Shown here piece after piece: positions 1 to 7,637 of a stretch of 58,128 nt of DNA. The stretch comes from Acidovorax sp. CF316 (GTDB lineage: Bacteria > Pseudomonadota > Gammaproteobacteria > Burkholderiales > Burkholderiaceae_C). Numbering within the stretch: position 1 is the stretch's first letter; each line of letters starts with the position of its first letter. The stretch lies in NCBI RefSeq assembly GCF_000276605.1, contig NZ_AKJX01000088.1, positions 1-58,128 of the forward strand. The letters are read 5' to 3'. The position numbers were made by a program, and so were the translations under genes. Under the pieces are notes generated by a model, which saw only the letters and a program-made list of their open reading frames with translations, did no database searches and was not told the origin of the DNA.

Positions 1-85
1 GGCGGCGGCTGCCAGTCCTGCCAGCAGCGCCCGGTGTCGTCCTACCGGACGTCTGTCCGCTGGCGGCTGGCGTGGCGTCAATCAG
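1..85 (-). CDS. Start of a gene cut by the window edge (unidentified)
   Basis: A TTG codon at 83-85 overlaps the TGA stop of the FecR-domain gene (82-84). The frame stays open to base 1, giving 28 residues that begin Met-Thr-Pro-Arg-Gln and turn hydrophobic (Leu-Leu-Ala-Gly-Leu-Ala-Ala-Ala), like a first membrane segment. Stop/start overlap is common in this window, which favours a real co-transcribed gene. FecR-domain proteins of this type are often followed by a CHASE2-sensor nucleotide cyclase, but the visible piece is too short to show that. The assignment is inference and the start itself is uncertain. Confidence 0.35.
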   Translation of the reverse strand, partial: MIDATPAASGQTSGRTTPGAAGRTGSRR

Positions 86-1536
86 CGCCCCCAAAGGGTT
101 ACGCCGCTGAGCGAGCCCTGGGACAGGGGTTTCTCGAAGGCATAGGCAGCCTCGGTGCCGTTGGCATTCAGGTGGCCCGTGAGGTTGGCATTGGATGCGG
201 TGGGGATGAACTGCCCTGTGGCATTGACATTGCCCGAGGCCTGGATGTTCTGCGAACCCACGCTCTTGCTAGCCATGTACAGCGAGGTATTGAACAGCGA
301 GCGGCCGAAGTCCACCTGCAGGGCCCCGCTCTGCACTGCCACCGCCTCGATGGCGGTTTGCGCATCCTTGTAGAACTGGGCGCTGGCATTGGCCAGGCGG
401 AAGTTGACCACCCCTTCCTGGGGCAGCTTGCCCTGGGCGTCCGGATTCTGGAAGAGCGCGTAGGACGGGTTGCCGATCACCCGGTTCCAGCCCGATTTCA
501 ATGCGGTTTCGTAATCCACCACAAAGCTGTCGCCCTCGGCGCGCGAGGTCCAGGGGTTACGAGCCCATGCCAGCTGGGTTACCTGGGGTGGCAGCACCGG
601 CACCGAGGGTTCGACCACGGAAGGGGGCGGCGCAGGGGTGGGAGCCGGTGCGGGCGCAGGGGGTGGTGGCGGCGCGACCGTCACCGGGGGTTCCGGTGCC
701 GGCGGGGGCGCCACAGGCGCCACTGGTGGGGTATAGACGGCCACTTCCACCGCCTTTTGCTCGCTCGTGAGCGACTTGACGGGTGTAGGCTCGGCGCGCA
801 GGTCGTCCAGCGTCTGGGGTTGCGCCTTGTCGGTGCGCGCGGTGATTTCCACGGCACGGGCATTGCGTGTCACGGCGTCGGTGGCCACCAGCAGGGGCGT
901 GGCATCACGGCGGCTGTACTCGAGGATCTGGCCCTTCATGTCGTCCGACAGCAGCTTTTCGTGGCCGCTGATGCAGGGGCCGACACTCGCGCCGCAGCCA
1001 TTGTTGGCCAGCGGGGTGAGCGTGATGGCGCCGGTGTAGACCGAGGCAGCCGTGCGTTCCATGTCGGAGCGCACGACGAAGTCCGTGCCTTTGACGCCAA
1101 TGGCGGCCACGGGCGTGTTCAGGCGGAAACGCTCGCGCGCGGCCTCGCCCCAGCTGCCGGTGATGGAGCGCACCACGCCTTCATCGAGGCGGAACTTGAT
1201 GGCCCCCAGCTGCGGCTGCTGCGCAGAATGGCTGTAGCTTTCGATGTGCAGGCGGCTGGCCGGCCGCACGCTGAGGCGACCACCGTCCACAAAGCGCAGG
1301 TGCACATGGCCACCGGCCTTGGTTTCGATGCGGTCGCCGACACGCACGGCGGCGCCACGGTCCAGCACGCGGCTGCTGCCGTCTTCCTGGAGAATGGCGG
1401 CCGCCCCGATGACAAAGGTGGCTTCACCCACGACAGCACCCAAGGGTTGCCCGGGTGTAGAGGCAAGCGCGAGGCCACCCATCCCCATCAAGGGAAAGGC
1501 TAGGCAGGCGGCAATGGGGTGCAATCGGTGGTTCAT
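82..1536 (-). CDS. FecR-domain exported protein, proline-rich
   Basis: 484 residues from the ATG at 1536. An N-terminal signal peptide (about residues 1-26, ending Ala-Leu-Ala-Ser) directs export. The FecR domain covers about 40-160, with the typical Arg-Val-Gly-Asp-Arg-Ile start and the Asn-Thr-Pro-Val-Ala-Ala-Ile-Gly-Val-Lys-Gly-Thr-Asp-Phe core (140-153). A Pro/Ala/Val-rich linker (270-318) leads to a C-terminal domain of about 160 residues that I do not recognise. FecR domains of this stand-alone kind are found in periplasmic sensor or surface proteins and are not tied to iron uptake. There is no sigma factor or TonB receptor next to it. It is divergent from the Crp/Fnr gene and shares a 317-base intergenic region holding a palindrome. 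An upstream in-frame extension exists, but the signal peptide fixes the start at 1536. Confidence 0.82.
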   Translation of the reverse strand: MNHRLHPIAACLAFPLMGMGGLALASTPGQPLGAVVGEATFVIGAAAILQEDGSSRVLDRGAAVRVGDRIETKAGGHVHLRFVDGGRLSVRPASRLHIESYSHSAQQPQLGAIKFRLDEGVVRSITGSWGEAARERFRLNTPVAAIGVKGTDFVVRSDMERTAASVYTGAITLTPLANNGCGASVGPCISGHEKLLSDDMKGQILEYSRRDATPLLVATDAVTRNARAVEITARTDKAQPQTLDDLRAEPTPVKSLTSEQKAVEVAVYTPPVAPVAPPPAPEPPVTVAPPPPPAPAPAPTPAPPPSVVEPSVPVLPPQVTQLAWARNPWTSRAEGDSFVVDYETALKSGWNRVIGNPSYALFQNPDAQGKLPQEGVVNFRLANASAQFYKDAQTAIEAVAVQSGALQVDFGRSLFNTSLYMASKSVGSQNIQASGNVNATGQFIPTASNANLTGHLNANGTEAAYAFEKPLSQGSLSGVTLWGR

Positions 1537-1636
1537 GGTGTGCCTTTCGGACAGCAGAGAATGCCTGGCGGCGCCAAAACAGGCGCAGGCCAGGAAATAG
1601 CTCTGGTCCCTATTTTCGCTCATGTCTGTTTCACAG

Positions 1637-1656
1637 TGTGTGAGCACGGTCACACA
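1637..1656. promoter_or_regulatory. Perfect CRP-type palindrome
   Basis: Left arm TGTGTGA (1637-1643), spacer GCACGG, right arm TCACACA (1650-1656). The core TGTGA-N6-TCACA is identical to the consensus bound by E. coli CRP and Pseudomonas Vfr. It lies 100 bases before the FecR-domain start and about 200 bases before the Crp/Fnr-family start, so it could act on either divergent gene. Confidence 0.7.
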
Positions 1657-1669
1657 CCACTTGCCGCAG

Positions 1670-1700
1670 CACTGGCAATATGCTGGGAGCGTTGCCAGTG
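1670..1700. promoter_or_regulatory. Inverted repeat in the same intergenic region
   Basis: CACTGGCAA (1670-1678) and TTGCCAGTG (1692-1700) are perfect 9-base arms around a 13-base loop. There is no T tract, so it is not a classical terminator. It starts 14 bases from the CRP-type palindrome and could be a second operator or a leader hairpin for the Crp/Fnr gene. Confidence 0.45.
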
Positions 1701-1853
1701 GTGTAATGCCGCAATGCGCTGCTTGGCGCAGCCCGGCAAACATCCCATGGGTGCATGGCACGATCCAGCCCTGGATCTGCATCTCCTGGCGCCCGTTGGG
1801 CGCCGTTTTCAGCGGCTTCGTATTATCGGCTCAAGCCGCGTTTTTCCCTATCT

Positions 1854-2552
1854 ATGCCCGTTTCCGTTCAGTTGTTGAGCCAGTTTCCTTTGCTGCAGCC
1901 GTTGGCGCGCGAAGCCCTGGAGCCACTGTCGGCACGCATGGCGCTGCGTTCTTTTGCCCGCCGGGCCATGGTGATGGGCAAGGAAAACCCGACCCAGGAG
2001 CTGGGTTTTCTGGTGGAAGGACGGCTGCAGGGGGTCGATTTCACGGTGGACGGCCGCAGTGTAGGCATGTATTTCGTGGATCCGGGGGATTATTTCGGCG
2101 AGCTGGCCCTGGTGGATGGCAAGCCGCCCTCGGAATTCGTCATTGCTGCGGTGAAGTCCACGGTGGCATTTCTCGACGGTGCCGCAGCACGCGAGCTGAT
2201 CCTGGGGCACCCGGCGCTGGCACAGGCCGTGATGACCCGGCTGGCGCAGCGGGTGCGCACTGTGATGGCGCAGCGCACGCTGCTGAGCCTTCCCAACCCC
2301 TTTCAGCGGCTTTGCGTATTGCTTTTACAATTGCCGCAGCGCCCGGTCGACGGGGTGGCCGAGGTCGCACAGGCCCCCACCCACCAGGAGTTGGCCATCA
2401 TGATCAACGCCAGCCGGGAGACGGTTACACGGGCGTTCCAGGTGCTGTTCCTGCACAAGGTGCTGGTACGGGAAGGCAACATCCTCAAGCTGATGCAGCC
2501 TGAGCTCATGCGCGATATTGCAGAAGGACGCGCGGACCCTCCCAAAGCCTGA
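1854..2552 (+). CDS. Crp/Fnr-family transcription regulator
   Basis: 232 residues from the ATG at 1854, chosen because the in-frame extension upstream has no family character. The cyclic-nucleotide-binding beta-roll covers about 10-120 (Gly-Glu-Leu-Ala-Leu at 82-86) and a long dimer helix about 120-150. A winged helix-turn-helix with Thr-His-Gln-Glu-Leu (176-180) and Ser-Arg-Glu-Thr-Val-Thr-Arg (187-193) follows. The Arg, Glu and Arg that read TGTGA in E. coli CRP are all kept. The Arg that binds the cAMP phosphate in CRP appears replaced (Lys-Pro-Pro-Ser at 90-93). There are no Fnr-type N-terminal cysteines. The ligand is therefore open. It sits just before the O-antigen operon and could regulate it or the FecR gene. 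Confidence 0.88.
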   Translation: MPVSVQLLSQFPLLQPLAREALEPLSARMALRSFARRAMVMGKENPTQELGFLVEGRLQGVDFTVDGRSVGMYFVDPGDYFGELALVDGKPPSEFVIAAVKSTVAFLDGAAARELILGHPALAQAVMTRLAQRVRTVMAQRTLLSLPNPFQRLCVLLLQLPQRPVDGVAEVAQAPTHQELAIMINASRETVTRAFQVLFLHKVLVREGNILKLMQPELMRDIAEGRADPPKA

Positions 2553-2619
2553 CACCTCCTGCCATGGGCGCCCCCACCGGATCGCCGCTGGCGCTCTCCC
2601 TCGTTTTACGGTTATTGCC

Positions 2620-3426
2620 TTGAGATTCCTTCTGTCTTATCTGTGGCCCTGGCGCCATCTGTCCCTGGTGCTGCAACTGGCGCGCCGCGAAGTGCATGCT
2701 CGCTACCGGCAGTCGTGGCTGGGCATGGTGTGGGTGGTGCTCACGCCGTTGCTGATGCTGGGGGTCTACACGCTGGTGTTCCGCCACGTCATGCGTGTGC
2801 GCTGGCATGGTGGCGTGGACGAAGGCAATCTGGCCTTTGCGCTGCGCATCTATGCGGGCCTGGCCGTGTTCGGCTTCTTCGCGGAGTGCGTGAACCGCTC
2901 GCCCAACCTGGTGCTGGAGCAGCCCCACCTGGTCAAGAAGGTCGTCTTTCCGCTGGAGATCATGCCCTGGGTGAACGCGGCCAGCGCCTGCGTGGGTTTG
3001 GCGGTGTCAGCGCTGCTGCTGGTGGGCATGGCGGTGTTGAGCGGCCATGGACTGACCATCACCGCCCTGGCATTGCCCCTGGTCTGGCTGCCGCTGCTGC
3101 CGCTGGTGCTCGGCCTGGGTTGGTTCCTGGCCGGAGTGGGCACTTATGTACGTGACGTGGCGCAGCTGCTGGGCATGGTGGTCGCTGCATTGATGTTCCT
3201 GAGTCCGATCTTCTTTCCGGTGGAGGCCCTGCCCGAGGCGGTGCGCCCCTGGCTGCTGCTCAACCCGCTGGCCTGGGTGATGACGGGCACGCGCGAGGTG
3301 CTGCTCAATGGCCGTTGGCCCGACTGGCAGGCCCTGGCCGTGTTGTTGGCCGCCTGCACTGCCGTGGCAGCGGCAGGCGCAGCCTTCTTCCACAAGGTTC
3401 GCACGGGGTTTTCCGATGTCGTTTGA
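2620..3426 (+). CDS. wzm: O-antigen ABC transporter permease Wzm
   Basis: Inner-membrane permease that, with Wzt, moves finished undecaprenyl-linked polysaccharide to the periplasm. From the TTG at 2620 it is 268 residues, the usual Wzm length. An earlier ATG at 2518 would overlap the Crp/Fnr gene and add 34 residues without family likeness. The ABC-2 signature is clear: the N-terminal stretch Ala-Arg-Arg-Glu-Val-His-Ala-Arg-Tyr-Arg-Gln-Ser-Trp-Leu-Gly, then six hydrophobic segments. The Leu-Ser-Pro-Ile-Phe-Phe-Pro motif and the Asn-Pro-Leu-Ala segment are in the last third. It overlaps wzt by 11 bases, so the two are translated together. Confidence 0.9.
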   Translation: MRFLLSYLWPWRHLSLVLQLARREVHARYRQSWLGMVWVVLTPLLMLGVYTLVFRHVMRVRWHGGVDEGNLAFALRIYAGLAVFGFFAECVNRSPNLVLEQPHLVKKVVFPLEIMPWVNAASACVGLAVSALLLVGMAVLSGHGLTITALALPLVWLPLLPLVLGLGWFLAGVGTYVRDVAQLLGMVVAALMFLSPIFFPVEALPEAVRPWLLLNPLAWVMTGTREVLLNGRWPDWQALAVLLAACTAVAAAGAAFFHKVRTGFSDVV

Positions 3427-4729
3427 TAGCCCTGCAGACACCCTCCAGACCCTGGCCATCGAAGCCCGCGGCGTGGGCAAGCGGTTTTCACTGTTCTCAC
3501 AGTCCAGCGACCGCCTCAAGCAGCTCCTGTGGGGCCGTTACAAGCAGTACAGCCGGGATTTCTGGGCACTGCAGGATGTGAGCTTCGATATCCGCCGCGG
3601 CGAAGTGGTGGGTCTGGTGGGCCGCAACGGCGCCGGCAAGTCCACGCTGCTGCAGATGGTGTGCGGCACGCTCACCCCCACGCACGGCACGTTGGCAGTG
3701 CGCGGGCGGGTGGCCGCGCTGCTGGAACTGGGCGCCGGTTTCAGCCCCGATTTCAGCGGGCTCGAGAATGTGTACATGAACGCCGCCATCCTGGGCATGG
3801 GCCGGGCCCAGGTGGACGAGCGACTGGACAGCATCCTGGCGTTTGCCGACATCGGCCAGTTCATCCACCAGCCGGTCAAGACCTATTCCAGCGGCATGTT
3901 CGTGCGCCTGGCATTTGCCGTGGCCACCAGCGTGGACCCGGACATCCTGGTGATCGACGAGGCGCTCTCGGTCGGCGATGGCGCCTTTGCACGCAAGTCC
4001 TTCGACCGCATCATGGACATGAAGGACCGGGGTGCGACCATTCTGTTCTGCTCCCACTCCATGTACCACGTGCAGGCCCTATGCTCGCGCGCGCTCTGGC
4101 TCGAGGGCGGGCGCATGCGCATGTGGGACGAAGCACCCAAGGTGACTGCAGCCTACGAGACCTCGCTGGTGATGGAGGACGCACCCCTCAGAGAGGGCGA
4201 CGCCAGACCAGCCCATGCGGATGCCGCCACGAATGCGATGGCAGACAGCTTCGAGGCCGACTCCCTGGCCCACGGCGCCAAGGTGCGCAAGGCGCCCGAC
4301 GGCACGGCCGTGATCACCGATATCCAGGCACTGGCCGACGGCGTGGCCGGGCGCGAGCTGGCCATCCACTCCGGCCGCACGACGCTGGAGTTGCGCGTGC
4401 AGTTCGACAGCGACCCGGCCCTGCCCTGCCCGTCGGTGGCCATCGGCATTGCCCATGCCAATGGCACGGTGGTGGCCAGCGCCGGCAGCGCCAACGACGG
4501 CGTGGAGCTGTCCCGGGACGCCGTTGGCTCTGGCATCGGCACCCTGACACTGCCAAAGCTGCCATTGCTGCAGGGCGACTACACCATCTCGGTGATCCTG
4601 GCGTGCGAGCGTGGCCTGCACCCGTATGAGATCGTGGAGCGCGCCATCACGCTGCGCGTGGTGCAGACCGGGCTGGAGCAAGGCCTGGTGAGCCTGCCCC
4701 GCCAGTGGACAGCCAAGGTGGCGGCATGA
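3416..4729 (+). CDS. wzt: O-antigen ABC transporter ATPase Wzt with C-terminal sugar-binding domain
   Basis: 437 residues. The ATPase domain (about 12-245) has Walker A Gly-Arg-Asn-Gly-Ala-Gly-Lys-Ser-Thr (69-77), signature Tyr-Ser-Ser-Gly-Met (157-161), Walker B Ile-Leu-Val-Ile-Asp-Glu (177-182) and switch His 214. After an acidic linker (about 250-290), a beta-rich domain (about 300-437) matches the Wzt C-terminal carbohydrate-binding module in place and size. In characterised systems such as E. coli O9a, that module binds the modified non-reducing end of the polymer and licenses export. Its presence fits the methyltransferases downstream. It is coupled to wzm upstream and to the next gene by ATGA at 4726-4729. 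Confidence 0.93.
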   Translation: MSFDSPADTLQTLAIEARGVGKRFSLFSQSSDRLKQLLWGRYKQYSRDFWALQDVSFDIRRGEVVGLVGRNGAGKSTLLQMVCGTLTPTHGTLAVRGRVAALLELGAGFSPDFSGLENVYMNAAILGMGRAQVDERLDSILAFADIGQFIHQPVKTYSSGMFVRLAFAVATSVDPDILVIDEALSVGDGAFARKSFDRIMDMKDRGATILFCSHSMYHVQALCSRALWLEGGRMRMWDEAPKVTAAYETSLVMEDAPLREGDARPAHADAATNAMADSFEADSLAHGAKVRKAPDGTAVITDIQALADGVAGRELAIHSGRTTLELRVQFDSDPALPCPSVAIGIAHANGTVVASAGSANDGVELSRDAVGSGIGTLTLPKLPLLQGDYTISVILACERGLHPYEIVERAITLRVVQTGLEQGLVSLPRQWTAKVAA

Positions 4730-5721
4730 ACGCAAGATCCTGGTACGCAGTCAACCTGGGCCCCGCCGAATCACCCGAGGTGCGTGCCCTGTTTGCCCAG
4801 GTGTTCGGCTCCAGCATGAGCGATGCCCTGTGGCAATGGAAGTACGCGGACGGCCGGGGCCAGGCCACCGGCACGCGCGACCACGAAGGCAAGCTGATCG
4901 CACACTACGGCGGCACGGCCCGCACACTGCTGTGGGACGGCAGGGAACGCGCCGCGGTGCAACTGGGCGATGTGATGGTGATGGAGCAGGCGCGGGGTGT
5001 GCTGTCGCGCAACGGCGCCTTTGCCACGGCGGCCCAATCGTTCTTGCAGCAGCACATCGGCGCGCAGACCCGCTTTGCCATCGGCTTCGGCTTCCCGAAC
5101 GAGCGCGCCGCCCGGCTCGGCAAGGCACTGGGTCTTTATGAAACGCTGGGTGAGGTCCTTGCCCTCGCGTGGCCCAGCCCGCCAGCCGGCCACAACGGCG
5201 GCAAGCTTCGCCTGTGGGCAACAGCGCCGCTGGACTGGACAGACCCGCACACGCAAGGCCGGCTGGACACGCTCTGGCAGGCATTGCGCAGCGACGCGCA
5301 AGGCTTTGTCTTGCCCCGGCGCGACGCCGACTGGTGGCGCCACCGTTTCGCCCGCCACCCCGACGGGCCTTACCAGGCCTGGTGGGTGCGCCACCGGCTC
5401 ACTCGGCGCATCCTGGGCGCGGTGGTCCTGCGACCGGGCCCTGGCACCTGGGAAATCGTGGACTGGCTGGCACCCTTGCGCCACACCGCAACCGTGCTGG
5501 TGGCTGCCCGCGCCCTGGCGGCCTCTGCCGGCGCAACGGCGCTCACCGGGTGGTTCAGTGCACCGCTGGCGGCGCGACTGGGCGCCATGCCGGCACTGGC
5601 GGACGCCAGTTCGCAACTGGCATGCACCAACTGCGTGACGGTAGCCCGCGACCCTGCGATCACCGGCGATCTGCTCCAACGCCCCTGGTGGCTTACCGGA
5701 GGGGATACGGATTTTCGCTAA
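4726..5721 (+). CDS. GNAT-like acyltransferase in the O-antigen operon
   Basis: 331 residues starting at the ATG that overlaps the wzt stop. The N-terminal half resembles the acyl-CoA N-acyltransferase fold: Phe-Gly-Ser-Ser-Met-Ser-Asp-Ala-Leu-Trp-Gln-Trp-Lys-Tyr, then a region with Ala-His-Tyr-Gly-Gly and Gln-Leu-Gly-Asp-Val-Met-Val. A later Gly-Phe-Pro-Asn-Glu-Arg-Ala piece is typical of polysaccharide-cluster GNAT proteins. A Cys-Thr-Asn-Cys pair lies near the C-terminus. Family knowledge suggests it acylates an amino sugar of the polymer. The substrate cannot be read from sequence. About 120 bases without a standard gene follow. Confidence 0.6.
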   Translation: MNARSWYAVNLGPAESPEVRALFAQVFGSSMSDALWQWKYADGRGQATGTRDHEGKLIAHYGGTARTLLWDGRERAAVQLGDVMVMEQARGVLSRNGAFATAAQSFLQQHIGAQTRFAIGFGFPNERAARLGKALGLYETLGEVLALAWPSPPAGHNGGKLRLWATAPLDWTDPHTQGRLDTLWQALRSDAQGFVLPRRDADWWRHRFARHPDGPYQAWWVRHRLTRRILGAVVLRPGPGTWEIVDWLAPLRHTATVLVAARALAASAGATALTGWFSAPLAARLGAMPALADASSQLACTNCVTVARDPAITGDLLQRPWWLTGGDTDFR

Positions 5722-5785
5722 GCTTGGCCCTTGAGGCCTGCGCGCAGCCATCGGCCCTCTGTTGGCCCCTGCGCTGATTTCCACG

Positions 5786-5845
5786 ATGATGGACAAGAGC
5801 CCCCTGCACTGGGCCCGTGCCAATCCTTTTTACCGAATTTTATGA
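5786..5845 (+). CDS. Possible 19-residue ORF coupled to the methyltransferase
   Basis: ATG-ATG at 5786-5791 opens a 19-codon frame (Met-Met-Asp-Lys-Ser-Pro-Leu-His-Trp) ending in TGA at 5843-5845. That TGA overlaps the methyltransferase ATG in the same ATGA arrangement used by real gene pairs here. There is no clear ribosome binding site. It could be a leader that carries ribosomes to the methyltransferase, or chance. Confidence 0.25.
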   Translation: MMDKSPLHWARANPFYRIL

Positions 5846-6660
5846 ACAGCGCACACGAAGTTTCAGATTTTTACGCACAGAACCGCGATTACTGGATCGC
5901 TCTGGGCAGCAAGGCCGCCGCAGCGCCCACCGTGATGCTCAACTTCGGCTATTGGTCGGATGGCGTGAACCACCTGTACGAGGCACAGCAGTCGCTGGTG
6001 CACCGCATCATCGCCTCCATTCCCAAGGACGGTGCCCAGGGGGTGGAAGTGGGCTGCGGCATCGGCGGCATCAGCATCAACGTGCTCAAACAGTTGCCGA
6101 ACGCGCGCATGACGGGTGTGGACATCGCCGAAGGCCAACTGGCCCTTGCGCAGGCCAATGCCAAGGCCCATGGGGTGCTGGACCGCTTCCAGGCGCAGCA
6201 GGGCAATTCCATGGCCTTGCCGCTGCAGGACAACGCGTTCGACTTCGGGCTGTGCATCGAGTCCTCGTTCCACTACGACGACAAGCCCTCGTTCTTCGGC
6301 GAGATCTTCCGCACCTTGCGGCCGGGGGGCTACGCCGTGGTGGCCGACATCACCTGCTCGCGCGTGGAAGGTGTGCGCTTTCGCCAGGGCAACTACTACG
6401 AGAGCGCGGAGACCTACCACGCGCTCATCCGCGATGCCGGCTTCGAACTGGTGTCGACCGAAGACATCGGACCGCAGGTGTATGGCCCGCTGTACCACCA
6501 CGTGCATGAATTCAATGCCGGCCAGCCCGGCAACCGCAGCCGCATCTCCAAGTACTGGTCCCTGGTGCTGAACAACTACCGTGAACTCGCCCAGGACGGT
6601 GACATGGGGTACCACATCTTCGTGTTGAAGAAGCCGGAAGCCCCGGCACCAAGCCGTTGA
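5842..6660 (+). CDS. Class I SAM-dependent methyltransferase
   Basis: 272 residues from the ATG at 5842. The SAM-binding loop Val-Glu-Val-Gly-Cys-Gly-Ile-Gly-Gly lies at 68-76, and the acidic residue binding the ribose follows in Thr-Gly-Val-Asp-Ile (91-95). The Met-Leu-Asn-Phe-Gly-Tyr-Trp segment (32-38) is seen in small-molecule and sugar methyltransferases of the phosphoethanolamine/sterol type. In an operon with wzm and a Wzt carrying a binding tail, a likely job is methylating the polysaccharide or its end sugar to stop growth. That role is inferred. The stop overlaps the TTG start of the next gene. Confidence 0.82.
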   Translation: MNSAHEVSDFYAQNRDYWIALGSKAAAAPTVMLNFGYWSDGVNHLYEAQQSLVHRIIASIPKDGAQGVEVGCGIGGISINVLKQLPNARMTGVDIAEGQLALAQANAKAHGVLDRFQAQQGNSMALPLQDNAFDFGLCIESSFHYDDKPSFFGEIFRTLRPGGYAVVADITCSRVEGVRFRQGNYYESAETYHALIRDAGFELVSTEDIGPQVYGPLYHHVHEFNAGQPGNRSRISKYWSLVLNNYRELAQDGDMGYHIFVLKKPEAPAPSR

Positions 6661-7604
6661 AGCAGTTTCCGCGCTGGCTGTCGCGGAGCGTGGCGCGGCT
6701 GGACTACGGCCTGGTGCTGCCCCTGCTGGCGCGGCTGCCGCGGTGGCTTGCCCGCCCGCTGTGGATACTGCGCGGCTGCATCAACTATGCGATGGACTGG
6801 GACTGGCGCACCTTGTCGCTGGGCCACGGCTATGTGCGCGAGGCCACGCAGCACGCCATGGCGCAATTGCGCCTGCAGGCCCAAGAAGGCACGCTGCCGC
6901 GCCGGCTGACGCTGCGGCGCTTCGTATGCATGTCGCGCGAGGAGGTCGAGGCCGCCAGGCTGAGCCATCTGGACCGCAAGAACATCCAGGCCAGGATCAT
7001 CGGGCTGGAAGCGCTGGTCAAGGCGCGCGACAGCCAGCAAGGCGTGGTGCTCATGACGGCGCATTTCGACAGCCTCTACGTGGGCCTGGCGGCACTTGCC
7101 GAAGCCGGCCTCACGGTCAACCTCATGTCCACCAAGCTCACGGACGATGCCATGGTGCCGCCCGCCATCAGCCAGCACTTTGCCACCAAGGCGGTGGCAC
7201 TGAACCGACTGCTGGCCCCCGGGCGGGTGACGCACTTCGAGGACAGCATGCGCTTCTTCGTGAGCGCGCTGCGCCGCGGAGAGATCGTGGTCATCGCCTG
7301 CGATGGCCCCTCCACCTCGCAGGACCGGTCGCAGCCCGTGGACTTTCTGGGCGCACAGCGCCGGATGGCGTCGGGCCCGCAATTTCTGGCCCGGGCGGGC
7401 CATGCGCCGCTGGCGCTCTACACCTGCCAGGAGGGGCCGGGAGGGCACTTCACAGTGGAAGTCACCGAACCCGTCACCCTCGAAAATGGCGGCTTGCAGC
7501 AGGCCTACTCGGCACTCGAACGCCATCTGCTGGCCCATCCCTGGCAATGGTGGGCGGCCGACCTGTACCGCACCTACGTGGCCGCCGAGGCCACGGGCGC
7601 ATGA
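6657..7604 (+). CDS. LpxL/HtrB-like acyltransferase, atypical active site
   Basis: 315 residues. The start is the TTG at 6657 overlapping the previous TGA. The layout resembles the lipid A late acyltransferase family: an amphipathic N-terminus, a long helical region, then Leu-Met-Thr-Ala-His-Phe-Asp-Ser (132-139) where the family has its catalytic His-X4-Glu/Asp. Here His136 is kept but the residue five positions on is Tyr141, so the acidic partner is missing or replaced, perhaps by Asp138. Further on, Ile-Ala-Cys-Asp-Gly-Pro resembles the second family block. Its place inside an O-antigen operon suggests acylation of a sugar or of a lipid-linked intermediate rather than standard lipid A maturation. 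Confidence 0.7.
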   Translation: MKQFPRWLSRSVARLDYGLVLPLLARLPRWLARPLWILRGCINYAMDWDWRTLSLGHGYVREATQHAMAQLRLQAQEGTLPRRLTLRRFVCMSREEVEAARLSHLDRKNIQARIIGLEALVKARDSQQGVVLMTAHFDSLYVGLAALAEAGLTVNLMSTKLTDDAMVPPAISQHFATKAVALNRLLAPGRVTHFEDSMRFFVSALRRGEIVVIACDGPSTSQDRSQPVDFLGAQRRMASGPQFLARAGHAPLALYTCQEGPGGHFTVEVTEPVTLENGGLQQAYSALERHLLAHPWQWWAADLYRTYVAAEATGA

Positions 7605-7637
7605 TGGCGGCTGGTGCCGCTCCAAGGATTGTTGACC

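Noticed and set aside
34..1503. Plus-strand open frame of 489 codons
   Set aside because: Antisense to the FecR-domain gene. No motif.
2518..2619. N-terminal extension of Wzm from the ATG at 2518
   Set aside because: It overlaps the Crp/Fnr gene and adds residues unlike the family. The TTG at 2620 gives the normal length.
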